Shown: in pieces, positions 13,160 to 20,765 of the stretch
Layout: each line of letters begins with the position of its first letter
Numbering within the stretch: the first letter of the stretch is position 1
NCBI RefSeq assembly: GCF_003326675.1
Contig: NZ_JPWF01000002.1
Span: forward strand, 1 to 64,000
DNA length: 64,000 bases
Reading direction: 5' to 3'
Origin: Thalassospira profundimaris
GTDB lineage: Bacteria; Pseudomonadota; Alphaproteobacteria; Rhodospirillales; Thalassospiraceae
Program-made: the position numbers and the translations under genes
Notes under the pieces: generated by a model
Told to the model about the DNA's origin: nothing
Seen by the model: only the letters and a program-made list of their open reading frames with translations
Databases searched by the model: none

Positions 13160-13504
13160 TTAATCCTCGATTCTGTGCGCGAAAGTTACCCCGATTGAAA
13201 CAATATTACAGCGGGGCAAGTTGCAGGCAATAATATATTCCGACAAATAATGCAATCTTGCGCTTGGATGCCGTAACTGAAAATGCAGTAAAATCCGCTT
13301 TTTGGCCGGTTTTGACGCCTGCAATCCGCGACTTGCCCCGGTCTGTCAATGCGATAACAAAATTACCGTGTGGCTTCGTACAATTTCACCATTCAAAAAA
13401 CGCGATATTGCCCATTCAAACTTTGCGTCAAGCGGTTGCGTCTTGTCCGGTCTGCCCATATGTTCGACTGCACATTTTATCAATCTCGGACATATACAAA
13501 GAAC
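13160..13504. promoter_or_regulatory. Divergent lrp/trxB region with a candidate Lrp-type operator
   Basis: This 345-bp gap contains no gene. TTGCA (13221-13225) and TGCAA (13251-13255) form an inverted repeat around an AT-rich centre (AATAATATATT) close to the lrp start, the kind of long imperfect palindrome Lrp/AsnC proteins often bind. No strong promoter consensus is visible for trxB. Confidence 0.35.
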
Positions 13505-14455
13505 ATGGCCCAGGAACATCAAACCAAAGTCCTTATCATCGGCTCCGGCCCTGCCGGCTACACTGCGGCGATCTATGCTGCACGCGCCAACCTTGAACCC
13601 ATGATGGTTATGGGTCTTCAGCCGGGCGGTCAGTTGACGATCACCACCGATGTTGAAAACTTCCCGGGCTTTGCCGATGTCATTCAGGGTCCGTGGCTGA
13701 TGGACCAGATGAAGGCACAGGCCGAACATGTCGGCACCAAGATGGTGCATGACCTGATCACCGAGGTCGATTTCTCCAAACGCCCGTTCGTCTGCAAGGG
13801 CGACTCCGGCGATACCTATATTGCCGAAACCGTGATCATCTCGACCGGTGCGCAGGCGCGCTGGCTTGGTCTTCCGGGCGAAGAAAAATTCAATGGCCGT
13901 GGCGTTTCGGCATGTGCGACCTGTGACGGCTTCTTCTATCGCAACAAGCCAGTAACGGTTGTTGGTGGCGGCAATACCGCTGTTGAAGAAGCCCTGTATC
14001 TTGCCGGCATCTGCTCGAAAGTCACCCTGATCCATCGTCGTGATGAACTGCGCGCCGAGAAAATGTTGCAGGAACGCCTTCTCAAACACGAAAAGATCGA
14101 TGTGGTTTGGGACAGTGTTGTTGATGACATTCTGGGCGGCGATGGCCCGATGGATGGCGTCGAGGCCGTGCGTGTCCGCAACGTCAAAACCGACGAAGTC
14201 ACTGATATTCCGGCTGACGGCTTCTTTGTTGCCATCGGTCACGATCCGGCAACCGCCATCTTCAAAGGCCAGGTTGATATGGATGACGAAAACTATGTTC
14301 TGGTCAAACCGGGCAGCACCGTCACTAATATTCCGGGCGTGTTCGCTGCTGGCGACGTCACCGACAAGGTTTACCGTCAGGCCGTGACGGCCGCTGGCAT
14401 GGGCTGCATGGCCGCCCTTGAAGCTGAAAAGTTCATTGCCGAACACGAAGCCTGA
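13505..14455 (+). CDS. trxB: Thioredoxin reductase
   Basis: NADPH-dependent flavoprotein that reduces thioredoxin. The 316-residue protein has an N-terminal FAD-binding GxGxxG (IIGSGPAGYTAAIYAARAN), the redox-active CATC (ACATCDGFFYR), an NADPH-binding fold (VTVVGGGNTAVEEALYLAGI then LIHRRDELRAEK) and the C-terminal FAD motif GVFAAGDVTDKVYRQAVTA. The ATG at 13505 is chosen because MAQEHQTKVLIIGSGPAGYT starts the conserved domain. No clear Shine-Dalgarno is visible. Confidence 0.97.
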   Translation: MAQEHQTKVLIIGSGPAGYTAAIYAARANLEPMMVMGLQPGGQLTITTDVENFPGFADVIQGPWLMDQMKAQAEHVGTKMVHDLITEVDFSKRPFVCKGDSGDTYIAETVIISTGAQARWLGLPGEEKFNGRGVSACATCDGFFYRNKPVTVVGGGNTAVEEALYLAGICSKVTLIHRRDELRAEKMLQERLLKHEKIDVVWDSVVDDILGGDGPMDGVEAVRVRNVKTDEVTDIPADGFFVAIGHDPATAIFKGQVDMDDENYVLVKPGSTVTNIPGVFAAGDVTDKVYRQAVTAAGMGCMAALEAEKFIAEHEA

Positions 14456-14509
14456 TCAGAAAGATCAACCGGGGCCAAAACAGGCATAAACCGGTCCGAA
14501 ACATATTCA

Positions 14510-14537
14510 GGGGATGCATTTTTGCATCCCCTTTTTT
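14510..14537 (+). terminator. Intrinsic terminator of trxB
   Basis: GGGGATGCA (14510-14518) and TGCATCCCC (14523-14531) form a perfect 9-bp stem around a short T loop, followed by TTTTTT. Confidence 0.9.
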
Positions 14538-14650
14538 AATGCTTCCAGATCACCGTGATCATGCCAATTACCTGACATTTCACAAGAAACACGCATCTGC
14601 GAAATCAATATTTGGGAAAATGCCTGCTTGCAGAAAAAGCTACAGGCCTC

Positions 14651-14680
14651 ATATTGGTTATTTGGGACTCCACCCAATCA
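14651..14680. promoter_or_regulatory. Nested inverted repeats upstream of the LysR gene
   Basis: Within the 348-bp trxB-LysR gap, which has no gene, TTGGG (14662-14666) and CCCAA (14673-14677) form an inverted repeat with a 6-bp spacer, nested with ATTGG/CCAAT. It lies about 125 bp before the LysR start and may be its operator; this is low-certainty pattern evidence. Confidence 0.3.
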
Positions 14681-14803
14681 TGCGGCAGGGTCGTTTGTGT
14701 GAGGCGCTTAACAGTGTTGAAACCAAATTACCCCTAAAAGAAGAGAAGTATTATCAGGGGACTGGCGCAGAAACGTGCGGCAGTGACATCTAGGAGCGGG
14801 TCT

Positions 14804-15736
14804 ATGGACTGGGACAAGCTGCGTGTATTTCACGCTGTTGCGGAAGCCGGGAGCTTCACTCACGCAGGGGAAAACCTTAATCTGAGCCAATCGGCCGTAA
14901 GTCGGCAGATCAGTGCGCTTGAAGAAAGTGTCAAAGTTCCGCTGTTTCACCGCCATGCACGCGGTCTTATCCTGACCGAACAGGGTGAACTTCTGTATCG
15001 CACCGCCCATGATGTCTTTGCCAAACTTTCCATGGCCGAGGCCCGCATTCGGGAATCCAAGGAACGCCCAAGCGGCCCGCTGAAAGTCACCACCACGGTT
15101 GCCTTTGGTTCAACCTGGCTGACCCCGCGCATCAATGACTTCCTTGAACGTTATCCCGAAATCGAATTGTCGCTGGTTCTCAATGACGAGGAACTCGATC
15201 TTGCCATGCGCGAGGCCGATGTCGCCATTCGTATGCAGCCGCCCCGTCAGGCCGATCTCGTACAGCGTCAGTTGATGACACTGCGCTATCACGTCTTCGC
15301 ATCGCCGGAATATATCAAGCAGTACGGCATGCCCAAGACACCGGAAGACCTCAAAGATCACCGACTGATCATCTATGGGGCAGATGCCCGTCCGCCGGTA
15401 TCAAACGTCAACTGGATGATGGCCACCGCTCAGCAGTTCCGACCGGACATGCGCCCGATTTTGAAGCTGAACAATATTTACGGCATCTTCCGTGCGACCG
15501 AGTCCGGGCTTGGTATTTCGGCTCTGCCAGATTACCTGTTGCCAACCAACAGCAATCTGGTGCGCATCCTGCCGGAACTCGAAGGGCCAAGCTTCGATGC
15601 CTATTTCGTCTATCCGGAAGAACTGCGCCATTCAAAGCGCATCGCGGTATTCCGTGACTTCCTGATCGAAGAAATTGCCAAGGTAAAGTCAAAGGCTGCT
15701 GCGGCGGCGACTGGCGCCCCTGCGGCCGAAAAGTAA
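14804..15736 (+). CDS. LysR family transcriptional regulator
   Basis: A 310-residue regulator with an N-terminal helix-turn-helix (LRVFHAVAEAGSFTHAGENL, then NLSQSAVSRQISALEES) and a C-terminal substrate-binding domain of the periplasmic-binding fold (GPLKVTTTVAFGSTWLTPRI). The ATG at 14804 is supported by a strong AGGAG seven bases upstream. The C-terminus is alanine-rich (KSKAAAAATGAPAAEK). It lies alone between two terminators, downstream of trxB; its targets and inducer are unknown. Confidence 0.94.
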   Translation: MDWDKLRVFHAVAEAGSFTHAGENLNLSQSAVSRQISALEESVKVPLFHRHARGLILTEQGELLYRTAHDVFAKLSMAEARIRESKERPSGPLKVTTTVAFGSTWLTPRINDFLERYPEIELSLVLNDEELDLAMREADVAIRMQPPRQADLVQRQLMTLRYHVFASPEYIKQYGMPKTPEDLKDHRLIIYGADARPPVSNVNWMMATAQQFRPDMRPILKLNNIYGIFRATESGLGISALPDYLLPTNSNLVRILPELEGPSFDAYFVYPEELRHSKRIAVFRDFLIEEIAKVKSKAAAAATGAPAAEK

Positions 15737-15766
15737 TCCTGCCTCGAAAGAGATGTTTTGATTTTA

Positions 15767-15794
15767 ACGGCCCGGTTTCATCCGGGCCGTTTTG
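15767..15794 (+). terminator. Intrinsic terminator of the LysR gene
   Basis: ACGGCCCGG (15767-15775) and CCGGGCCGT (15782-15790) form a perfect stem with a 6-nt loop and a following TTTT. Confidence 0.85.
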
Positions 15795-16214
15795 CATTGC
15801 GACTCATGCATATACCATCTCCTCCCGGTCTTACGGGGGAGACGCATAACAAAGAATCGGCCCACCACCGCACATACTCCCCCGCCCGGATATCCCGGAC
15901 ACCGTTTAACACTGTGCAGCAAAGCAATCTCCTTCTCGATGCACCACACACTTTGTCGTGCATTAAAATGCGCCAGCGCAACCAAACGGCACCAAGAACC
16001 CGCCTCGCCGCCAGCCCAATCCAAAGTTTCATGCAAAAATGCTTACCCAATGGTCGGCCAAGACCATCCAATAGACGGAAAATGCGATGCGCCTGACGCA
16101 CGTCTCGTCATAATTCCTTAAAATTACTGACATTTTTCCGCCATGCATTAAGTGCATGGTTGGTCTGAGGTTATTCTATTTTAAATTAAAGATAAGCATC
16201 CGTATATTTGCATC
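15795..16214. other. Gene-free stretch before the tandem RNAs
   Basis: No gene is supported. The short open frames here have no homology-like features or ribosome sites. A GTCT...AGAC inverted repeat with a G-rich (minus strand C-rich) loop near 15828-15844 resembles the core hairpin of the RNAs described further on, but no terminator follows it. The last 60 bases are AT-rich and could hold the promoter of the RNA at 16215. Confidence 0.4.
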
Positions 16215-16393
16215 ATAAGTTGTGAGCAGACGCGAAAGCGAGATCGCTTCAACTTCCCTGATCTCCGCATGATCCGTCCGCCGGAACGAAATCCGGCACA
16301 GGAATCTTCCCCAAGATTCCCTACGTCTCCCAGACGTAAGCCTCCCTGTTGATCTTTGCCGGTAGCGCCCCCCTGCTACCGGCATTTTTTTTT
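16215..16393 (+). ncRNA. Structured RNA A with C-rich hairpin loops
   Basis: There is no open frame, but successive perfect hairpins are visible. They are AAGCG/CGCTT; GCCGGA/TCCGGC (16280-16297); GGAATCTT-CCCC-AAGATTCC (16301-16320); and ACGTCT-CCC-AGACGT (16323-16337). A single-stranded AAGCCTCCCTG follows, then a terminator stem GCCGGTAGC/GCTACCGGC (16358-16383) and a run of nine T. The CCCC, CCC and CCUCCC segments could pair with Shine-Dalgarno sequences, as in C-loop regulatory RNAs. It shares its last two stems and the linker with RNA B 370 bp downstream. The 5' end is estimated from structure. I do not recognise a named family. Confidence 0.6.
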
Positions 16394-16589
16394 GTGCTTG
16401 TGCACAATGAACAATCTTCAGATCTGCCCAATCCACAAGCAAGTGAAACGGCTCACATCTAAAAAATCATTCATTTTCAATGCATTAACAGATGATTAGC
16501 AGCAGCCCAACATTTATGCAGATTTTGCATGGCTGAAAGAGCAATTTGGCAGTGGTCTTTCCCGGCAAAAACGCTATCTTCCTCTTCGA

Positions 16590-16762
16590 ACCGCAGCGGT
16601 ACACACCGCACCGCGGTACAGAGTTTTCTCCCTGACCGAATTTCGGTCTTAGCCGGACGCCCTGTCCGGCTTACCCAGGGCCCTGCGAAGGGTCCTACGT
16701 CTCCCAGACGTGAAGCCTCCCTGATAAACTTGCCGGATACTCTATGTATCCGGCTTTTTTTT
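16590..16762 (+). ncRNA. Structured RNA B, paralogue of A and host of the integration site
   Basis: Hairpins in order: GCGGT/ACCGC; GACCGA/TCGGTC; GCCGGAC/GTCCGGC (16652-16670); GGGCCCT-GCGA-AGGGTCC; and ACGTCT-CCC-AGACGT (16697-16711). Then come GAAGCCTCCCTGATAAACTT and a terminator GCCGGATAC/GTATCCGGC (16732-16754) with eight T. From ACGTCT onward it closely matches RNA A. The 36 bases 16701-16736 recur exactly at 22226-22261, so everything 3' of the crossover, including this terminator, was probably brought in by the integrative element, which restores a full-length RNA. The 5' end is estimated. Confidence 0.6.
16701..16736 (+). repeat. attL: 36-bp direct repeat
   Basis: Starts CTCCCAGACGT and ends CTTGCCGG, within RNA B. 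It is identical to 22226-22261 over all 36 bases; the flanks diverge sharply on both sides, as expected of a site-specific crossover core. Confidence 0.85.
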
Positions 16763-16779
16763 GCCTTGTTTCCACCTCT

Positions 16780-16805
16780 GGGGACTATCTGGGGACTAAT
16801 TTGCA
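16780..16805 (+). repeat. Left arm-type repeat of the element
   Basis: Two tandem copies of GGGGACTA separated by TCT, then ATTTGCA. The same 26 bases recur at 22075-22100 with one difference. Repeats of this GGGGAC type near P4-family integrase att sites are probable arm-binding sites for the recombinase. Confidence 0.6.
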
Positions 16806-17000
16806 GAAACTCGGCATGGTTTCCGAGGCAATCACACAGGCCGCTTAACGCCACGCTGGCAATTGTCCCACGCCCTCACATACGATGTCGGAAAATTCTT
16901 CCTGCCCGGATTCTTGCGCCTTTTTTACGGCTAAGGAAAATTGGGCAATAAAACCTACCAGACACTCTAGGTTAGGCAACAAATAGCTTTTGCTCGTAAG

Positions 17001-17363
17001 CTATTTACTCAATTGATCAATTTTCTCGATGCTGATGTAAACCCGCGACCCTCTAATTTCGACGGTTCCACGACCTGAGATGGTGCACAGTTCAGAGTAG
17101 GACACTATGAAGCTAGGATTATCGCACTCTGCCTCAATTCGCTCCCGGTCATCTCTTCCAGCATCGACCGTAACTCCGAATGGATCGCGATTATTGTCAT
17201 AGAACGTAAACTCCCGCTCTCGGCTATCGTACTTGATCCGACCTGAAAACTGCACCGCTGTCCTATCCATCGTCAATAGATAATCAGTTAACGAAACTGG
17301 TTCCGCCAATGCAGGCGAGATATCAATCAGAAGGACAATCACTAGATAGATGAGCTTTTGCAT
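17001..17363 (-). CDS. Small exported protein, function unknown
   Basis: A 120-residue protein with a clear signal peptide (MQKLIYLVIVLLIDISPALA, cleavage after ALA). The mature part of about 100 residues is mostly beta-prone and polar (FSGRIKYDSREREFTFYDNN) and contains two cysteines (AECDN and SELCTIS) that could form a disulfide in the periplasm. No family is recognised. It is the last gene before the left end of the element, on the same strand as the rest of the element's genes, and 91 bp downstream of the lipoprotein gene, so it is probably cargo. Confidence 0.7.
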   Translation of the reverse strand: MQKLIYLVIVLLIDISPALAEPVSLTDYLLTMDRTAVQFSGRIKYDSREREFTFYDNNRDPFGVTVDAGRDDRERIEAECDNPSFIVSYSELCTISGRGTVEIRGSRVYISIEKIDQLSK

Positions 17364-17454
17364 GTCACCTCTCTGCTCGCCGGGAAATTTAGTATTCGAC
17401 TTATTTTAGCTGCTTACCAACGGCTATGGATTAACGCCCTCGCAACAGATAGTC

Positions 17455-18162
17455 TCATTTTGTTTTGGGTTTTATCTCGTAGGAAAAGTCGTCTCGGAAA
17501 TGCTTTAAAACCTTAAACTTGATGGTTCTATTGTCGTAATCCAGAACCTCAATGCGAGCGCCCTTGTAACCAATGATATTGGACTCCCCCATATCGTACT
17601 CGACATCATTGGTAAATGCGTCTCTGGCAAGCCCGTCATTGAATTCCCGATATGATATGTTGATCTTTTTTCCAACCGAACCACTGTAAATCAAGGTTTG
17701 TTGAACACTCTGATTATCTCTTGCAGATAGCTCCTCAACTCTCATCTGTCCGTCATAGCAAGATGCAGACTGATAGGAGACAGAGGTAACGCATACTTCG
17801 TTGTCTTTTTTGGTGTGCAAGGCAATTGGAGGGTCGATAAAGCCCGGAAGGTAAACAACACTCTGACCTTTGGTGTTGGTGGTAGAGAAATACGGATTAC
17901 CTTTGTAGTCACCTATCCGAATATAAGACCCCGGCGGAATATCGTATGCAACCCCGTCGATCAGGTGAGATAACGTAAGAAATTCCGTCGTTACTCGCCT
18001 GCCTTGGTTAAGCATGTAGTCCCCAACAGAAGCCTCTTGTACTTCGTTAATGGCTGGCTCGGAAAACAGTTCTGTCTTGCCGCTGTAATTGTAGTTAATG
18101 GAGGAACACGCCGACACAGCAGAAAGCAACACGAAGAGGCTTAACAGTTTCGCGATTTTCAT
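17455..18162 (-). CDS. Lipoprotein of unknown function (element cargo)
   Basis: A 235-residue protein with a lipoprotein signal: MKIAKLLSLFVLLSAVSACSS, with the lipobox cysteine at 19. The mature region is beta-rich and polar; VAYDIPPGSYIRIGDYKGNP and YSGSVGKKINISYREFND are visible, with two more cysteines (NEVCVTS and ASCYDG). It probably sits at the inner face of the outer membrane or on the periplasmic side. I do not recognise the family. An AT-rich 585-bp region upstream separates it from the regulatory genes, so it likely has its own promoter. Confidence 0.75.
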   Translation of the reverse strand: MKIAKLLSLFVLLSAVSACSSINYNYSGKTELFSEPAINEVQEASVGDYMLNQGRRVTTEFLTLSHLIDGVAYDIPPGSYIRIGDYKGNPYFSTTNTKGQSVVYLPGFIDPPIALHTKKDNEVCVTSVSYQSASCYDGQMRVEELSARDNQSVQQTLIYSGSVGKKINISYREFNDGLARDAFTNDVEYDMGESNIIGYKGARIEVLDYDNRTIKFKVLKHFRDDFSYEIKPKTK

Positions 18163-18747
18163 TTTGTTCCCCTTTTTATCGCTACCGGAAATTCATCTGA
18201 CAGAAGCGCACAGCAATATCTTTCAACATTGTTCAACAGCATATCGCGTAGAAGCTGCATGACAACAAACTAATACCCGAATTTCCATCTGGCTGGGCAA
18301 TGTTCGATTTCTGAGCCGCCAGAAAACCTATTTTCCTCTCGCGTAACGATGTCAGAAAAATCTTGAGGCCCGGATTGTTGCCCTTTTTTTTTACGGATAC
18401 GAAAAACTCGCCCGCAAACCGGATAGCCGCCCTTTTTTCGGTTTCACGAAATTATCCGCAAAGCCCTCTTGTTCGCATGTGACTATGGAAAAATCTTCCC
18501 CCGCCATTTCACCGCTTCTAAAAATTCCAACAATCGGACCAACGGTCTTCTCGCGATACCGTTTCTAAAAATTCGGTGCGTCCCCACATGGTAAACTATA
18601 TGTGTCGCAAAAGTTGATACCGTCAAAGCAGCGGTTTTTGTGGTTTCGGTATTAAAAATTAAGACCGTAAGGGCCTATTTGCCGGGGAAGATAATACAGC
18701 CGGTCTCAACAGGTGAGACCGACAGTATTAAGATCTGATACCGGGTT
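18163..18747. other. Gene-free region of the element with short repeats
   Basis: No gene is supported in these 585 bases. The segment 18345-18415 (CGATGTCAGAAAAATCTT, CCCGGATTGTTG, then a T-run and ACGG) imperfectly repeats 16875-16945 near the left end. CCG[C/T]TTCTAAAAATTC occurs twice (about 18510 and 18561). GGTCTCA/TGAGACC forms a 7-bp hairpin at 18702-18720. Such clustered repeats could be regulatory or iteron-like, but nothing here proves an origin. Confidence 0.4.
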
Positions 18748-19143
18748 TTAATTTTCCGGTCTCCATCTGGCATATTCTTTGGTTGGCAATTCATCCCCCA
18801 ATGGCTGATTGGTCAGAATCCATGTTGTCGCATGACGGGTTTTGCGCGTGAATGTGCCTTTGACTGCTACCTTGATCCAGCCAAGCCGTTGCAATTCCCA
18901 AATCGCCTTGTTTGCCGTGTTATCGGCACATCCCAGACGACTGCCAAGTTCCCGGACGGAAAAACTGATTTCGCCATTATTTCGACCATCATATCGGCGA
19001 CGAAACTCCATTAATGACGCTTTGCCCAGTAAGGACATTTCCCGATAGGCAGGGCAGTCCATTTCGAAATGCTCCAGCTTCACAAAACGGCTTTGCTGAT
19101 TGCGCCCATTTGGCAAAAGCTTGTTGCGTTTCCTGTTACCCAT
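18748..19143 (-). CDS. Winged-helix DNA-binding protein of mobile elements
   Basis: A 131-residue basic protein. The N-terminal MGNRKRNKLLPNGRN and the later SVRELGSRLGCADNTANKAI, which looks like a helix-turn-helix, resemble small replication- or regulation-associated proteins of alphaproteobacterial integrative elements; that family match is from memory of the pattern. The ATG at 19143 is chosen because AGGAGG lies eight bases upstream; longer in-frame starts reach 19206. It directly follows another small DNA-binding gene and is part of the int-to-left-end gene series. A role in element replication or control is inferred. Confidence 0.7.
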   Translation of the reverse strand: MGNRKRNKLLPNGRNQQSRFVKLEHFEMDCPAYREMSLLGKASLMEFRRRYDGRNNGEISFSVRELGSRLGCADNTANKAIWELQRLGWIKVAVKGTFTRKTRHATTWILTNQPLGDELPTKEYARWRPEN

Positions 19144-19206
19144 TCTGCCACCCTCCTGCATGACCGGAAAGGTGGCGGGGGCAATTACGCCCCCACCGCC
19201 AGACAT

Positions 19207-19488
19207 TCATTCTACGACCTCGATACGGGATTTTAGGACATAACGCGCATGTGTGCCGGGATAAGGGCCACCGTGCGGCTCATTCACCGTCTCGATATCA
19301 AGACCGTATTCGGTCCGAAGGGTAAATATATATGCTGACCAGCGGGGGCCAGGATTATCTATTGGCGTAACCCCGCGCTTTCCAGCCCTTAGCAATTCCG
19401 CAAGTGCCCACGCCACCCGGCCATTGGCAACACGCGCCCAGCCTGCACCGGGCAAGAGAAAACGCATTGTTTGCTTTGGATGTTTCAT
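19207..19488 (-). CDS. Small winged-helix-like protein of the element
   Basis: A 93-residue protein (MKHPKQTMRFLLPGAGWARV) with a central helix-turn-helix-like portion (ALAELLRAGKRGVTPID, followed by AYIFTLRTEYGLDIETVNEP), a pattern seen in small winged-helix proteins carried by integrative elements. A strong GGAGGG precedes the ATG at 19488. Its stop codon is next to an in-frame ATG of the following gene, so the two are probably one transcript. The function is unproven. Confidence 0.65.
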   Translation of the reverse strand: MKHPKQTMRFLLPGAGWARVANGRVAWALAELLRAGKRGVTPIDNPGPRWSAYIFTLRTEYGLDIETVNEPHGGPYPGTHARYVLKSRIEVVE

Positions 19489-19639
19489 TTCACACCCTCC
19501 AGCATTGCCCCGGCTATATCCGCCAGCGGAAACAGGAATTGTGCAAACGGGTAAGCTGCGTTACAGTAATCCCGTCTAATAATTGAAAGACCCTTAGCCC
19601 GGACATCGCCTCCCCGCGATGCCGGGCTTTTCCATACAA

Positions 19640-19825
19640 TCAGCATCCGTTGCCCTCCTGATTTTCAAGGAGGCCTGCAAGCGCAAGTGCTGATTTCCGG
19701 GTTACAAGAGTCCTACGGCCAATCTTAACCTTTTCCAATTGCCCGGATTGAAGCAATCCGTACACCGTAGTTCTGCCAATAGACAGAAGTCGGCAGCAAT
19801 CTGGAATTGAGTACAGCAATGTCAT
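19640..19825 (-). CDS. Excisionase/AlpA-like helix-turn-helix protein
   Basis: A 61-residue MerR-fold protein: SIPDCCRLLSIGRTTVYGLL is the helix-turn-helix, and KVKIGRRTLVTRKSALA is the wing typical of the DNA-binding domain of the excisionase/AlpA family. GAGGTG precedes the ATG. It lies two genes from the integrase, where recombination directionality factors usually sit. It probably controls excision or the element's promoter. Confidence 0.8.
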   Translation of the reverse strand: MTLLYSIPDCCRLLSIGRTTVYGLLQSGQLEKVKIGRRTLVTRKSALALAGLLENQEGNGC

Positions 19826-19922
19826 TTAGTCACCTCTTGTTTTGCTGCGCACAATTGCAACAACACAAGCATGTTGGCGGACTAAAATCGCCTAAACCAG
19901 TCAGGGAAATAGGGGAAATAGA

Positions 19923-20753
19923 TTATTCTTCCGGGGAAATAGATTCAGCAGGCATTTTCCCTGATTTAATTCTGGCATCCTTACGCAGTTTGCGGAGGTA
20001 ATCTCTCCCAATGGTGTCAGCTTTTGGGATGTTCGAAATTCCACTTTTTTCCAAAAGATCAAACACGGCAGCAGAAGCAGCATCTTCACTCATATCCGTG
20101 TCAATTTTCCCCGCCAGTGCGCAGATTGCAATTGCCTTGTACATTTCATCTTTTGGAATGTTGGGTTTTCGTCCCGGTTTTTTGCGCTCTTCTTTTTCTT
20201 CTGTAACCGTTGTGCATTGATAGATATCGTTCTCGGCACTGACACAATCTCTATGAACGCGGCTACTGATCGGAAACAGTGCAATAACAGCATCTGTTTT
20301 GAACTGGACATGCCCATACCAACCGCAAAAACCAAAATTTACTCTGCTGTATGGTTGCTGATAGTTCCACCCTTCGAACAACTCCCAAAATGTTTGGTCA
20401 ATATCAATCAAGTCTTTTTCTGAAGGCCCCCACTCACCGTCACATGCAATGTCGGCATCATCTAATCCACGTGCGCCCAGCCTTCCCATAACAAGCGCTT
20501 TTTTCAATTCTGCTTCTTCATCGTAGAACATTTTGAAAGATGCCAATTCAGGAATCGGACCCGCTTTTTCTTCCCGACAGGCAAGAACATCATCATAAAG
20601 AAACATGTCTTCCAACGCTGGCGTTTTTAGAGGCGGCAACCCAAAAGCAATCCAGCGCAAGGCCTCATATATATTCATTGTCGGCTTAATAAAATTCTCT
20701 GCACTGGTTTCGTCGTAAAGAAAATTACTACCAGCTTGCGTATCATTCGTCAT
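19923..20753 (-). CDS. Unknown protein next to the integrase
   Basis: A 276-residue protein I do not recognise. It is acidic in the first 170 residues, with several aromatic stretches (TFWELFEGWNYQQPYSRVNF, then FCGWYGHVQF). A basic patch EERKKPGRKPNIPKDE near residue 190 resembles an AT-hook-like or linker sequence, and a C-terminal helical part ends in DTIGRDYLRKLRKDAR. There is no signal peptide or membrane segment. The ATG at 20753 has GGGA seven bases upstream and follows the integrase stop by 12 bp, so it is probably translated from the int transcript. A DNA-binding role is a guess from the basic patch. Confidence 0.7.
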   Translation of the reverse strand: MTNDTQAGSNFLYDETSAENFIKPTMNIYEALRWIAFGLPPLKTPALEDMFLYDDVLACREEKAGPIPELASFKMFYDEEAELKKALVMGRLGARGLDDADIACDGEWGPSEKDLIDIDQTFWELFEGWNYQQPYSRVNFGFCGWYGHVQFKTDAVIALFPISSRVHRDCVSAENDIYQCTTVTEEKEERKKPGRKPNIPKDEMYKAIAICALAGKIDTDMSEDAASAAVFDLLEKSGISNIPKADTIGRDYLRKLRKDARIKSGKMPAESISPEE

Positions 20754-20765
20754 TTGATGTCCCAA

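Noticed and set aside
14539-14793. 84-codon plus-strand frame between trxB and the LysR gene
   Set aside because: It begins just after the trxB terminator, has no ribosome site and covers the LysR regulatory region.
15828-15900. Possible further C-loop RNA near 15.83 kb (GTCT-CCCCCGTA-AGAC on the minus strand)
   Set aside because: The downstream minus-strand sequence has the LysR terminator stem but an A-rich tail, so no U-run terminator exists in that direction.
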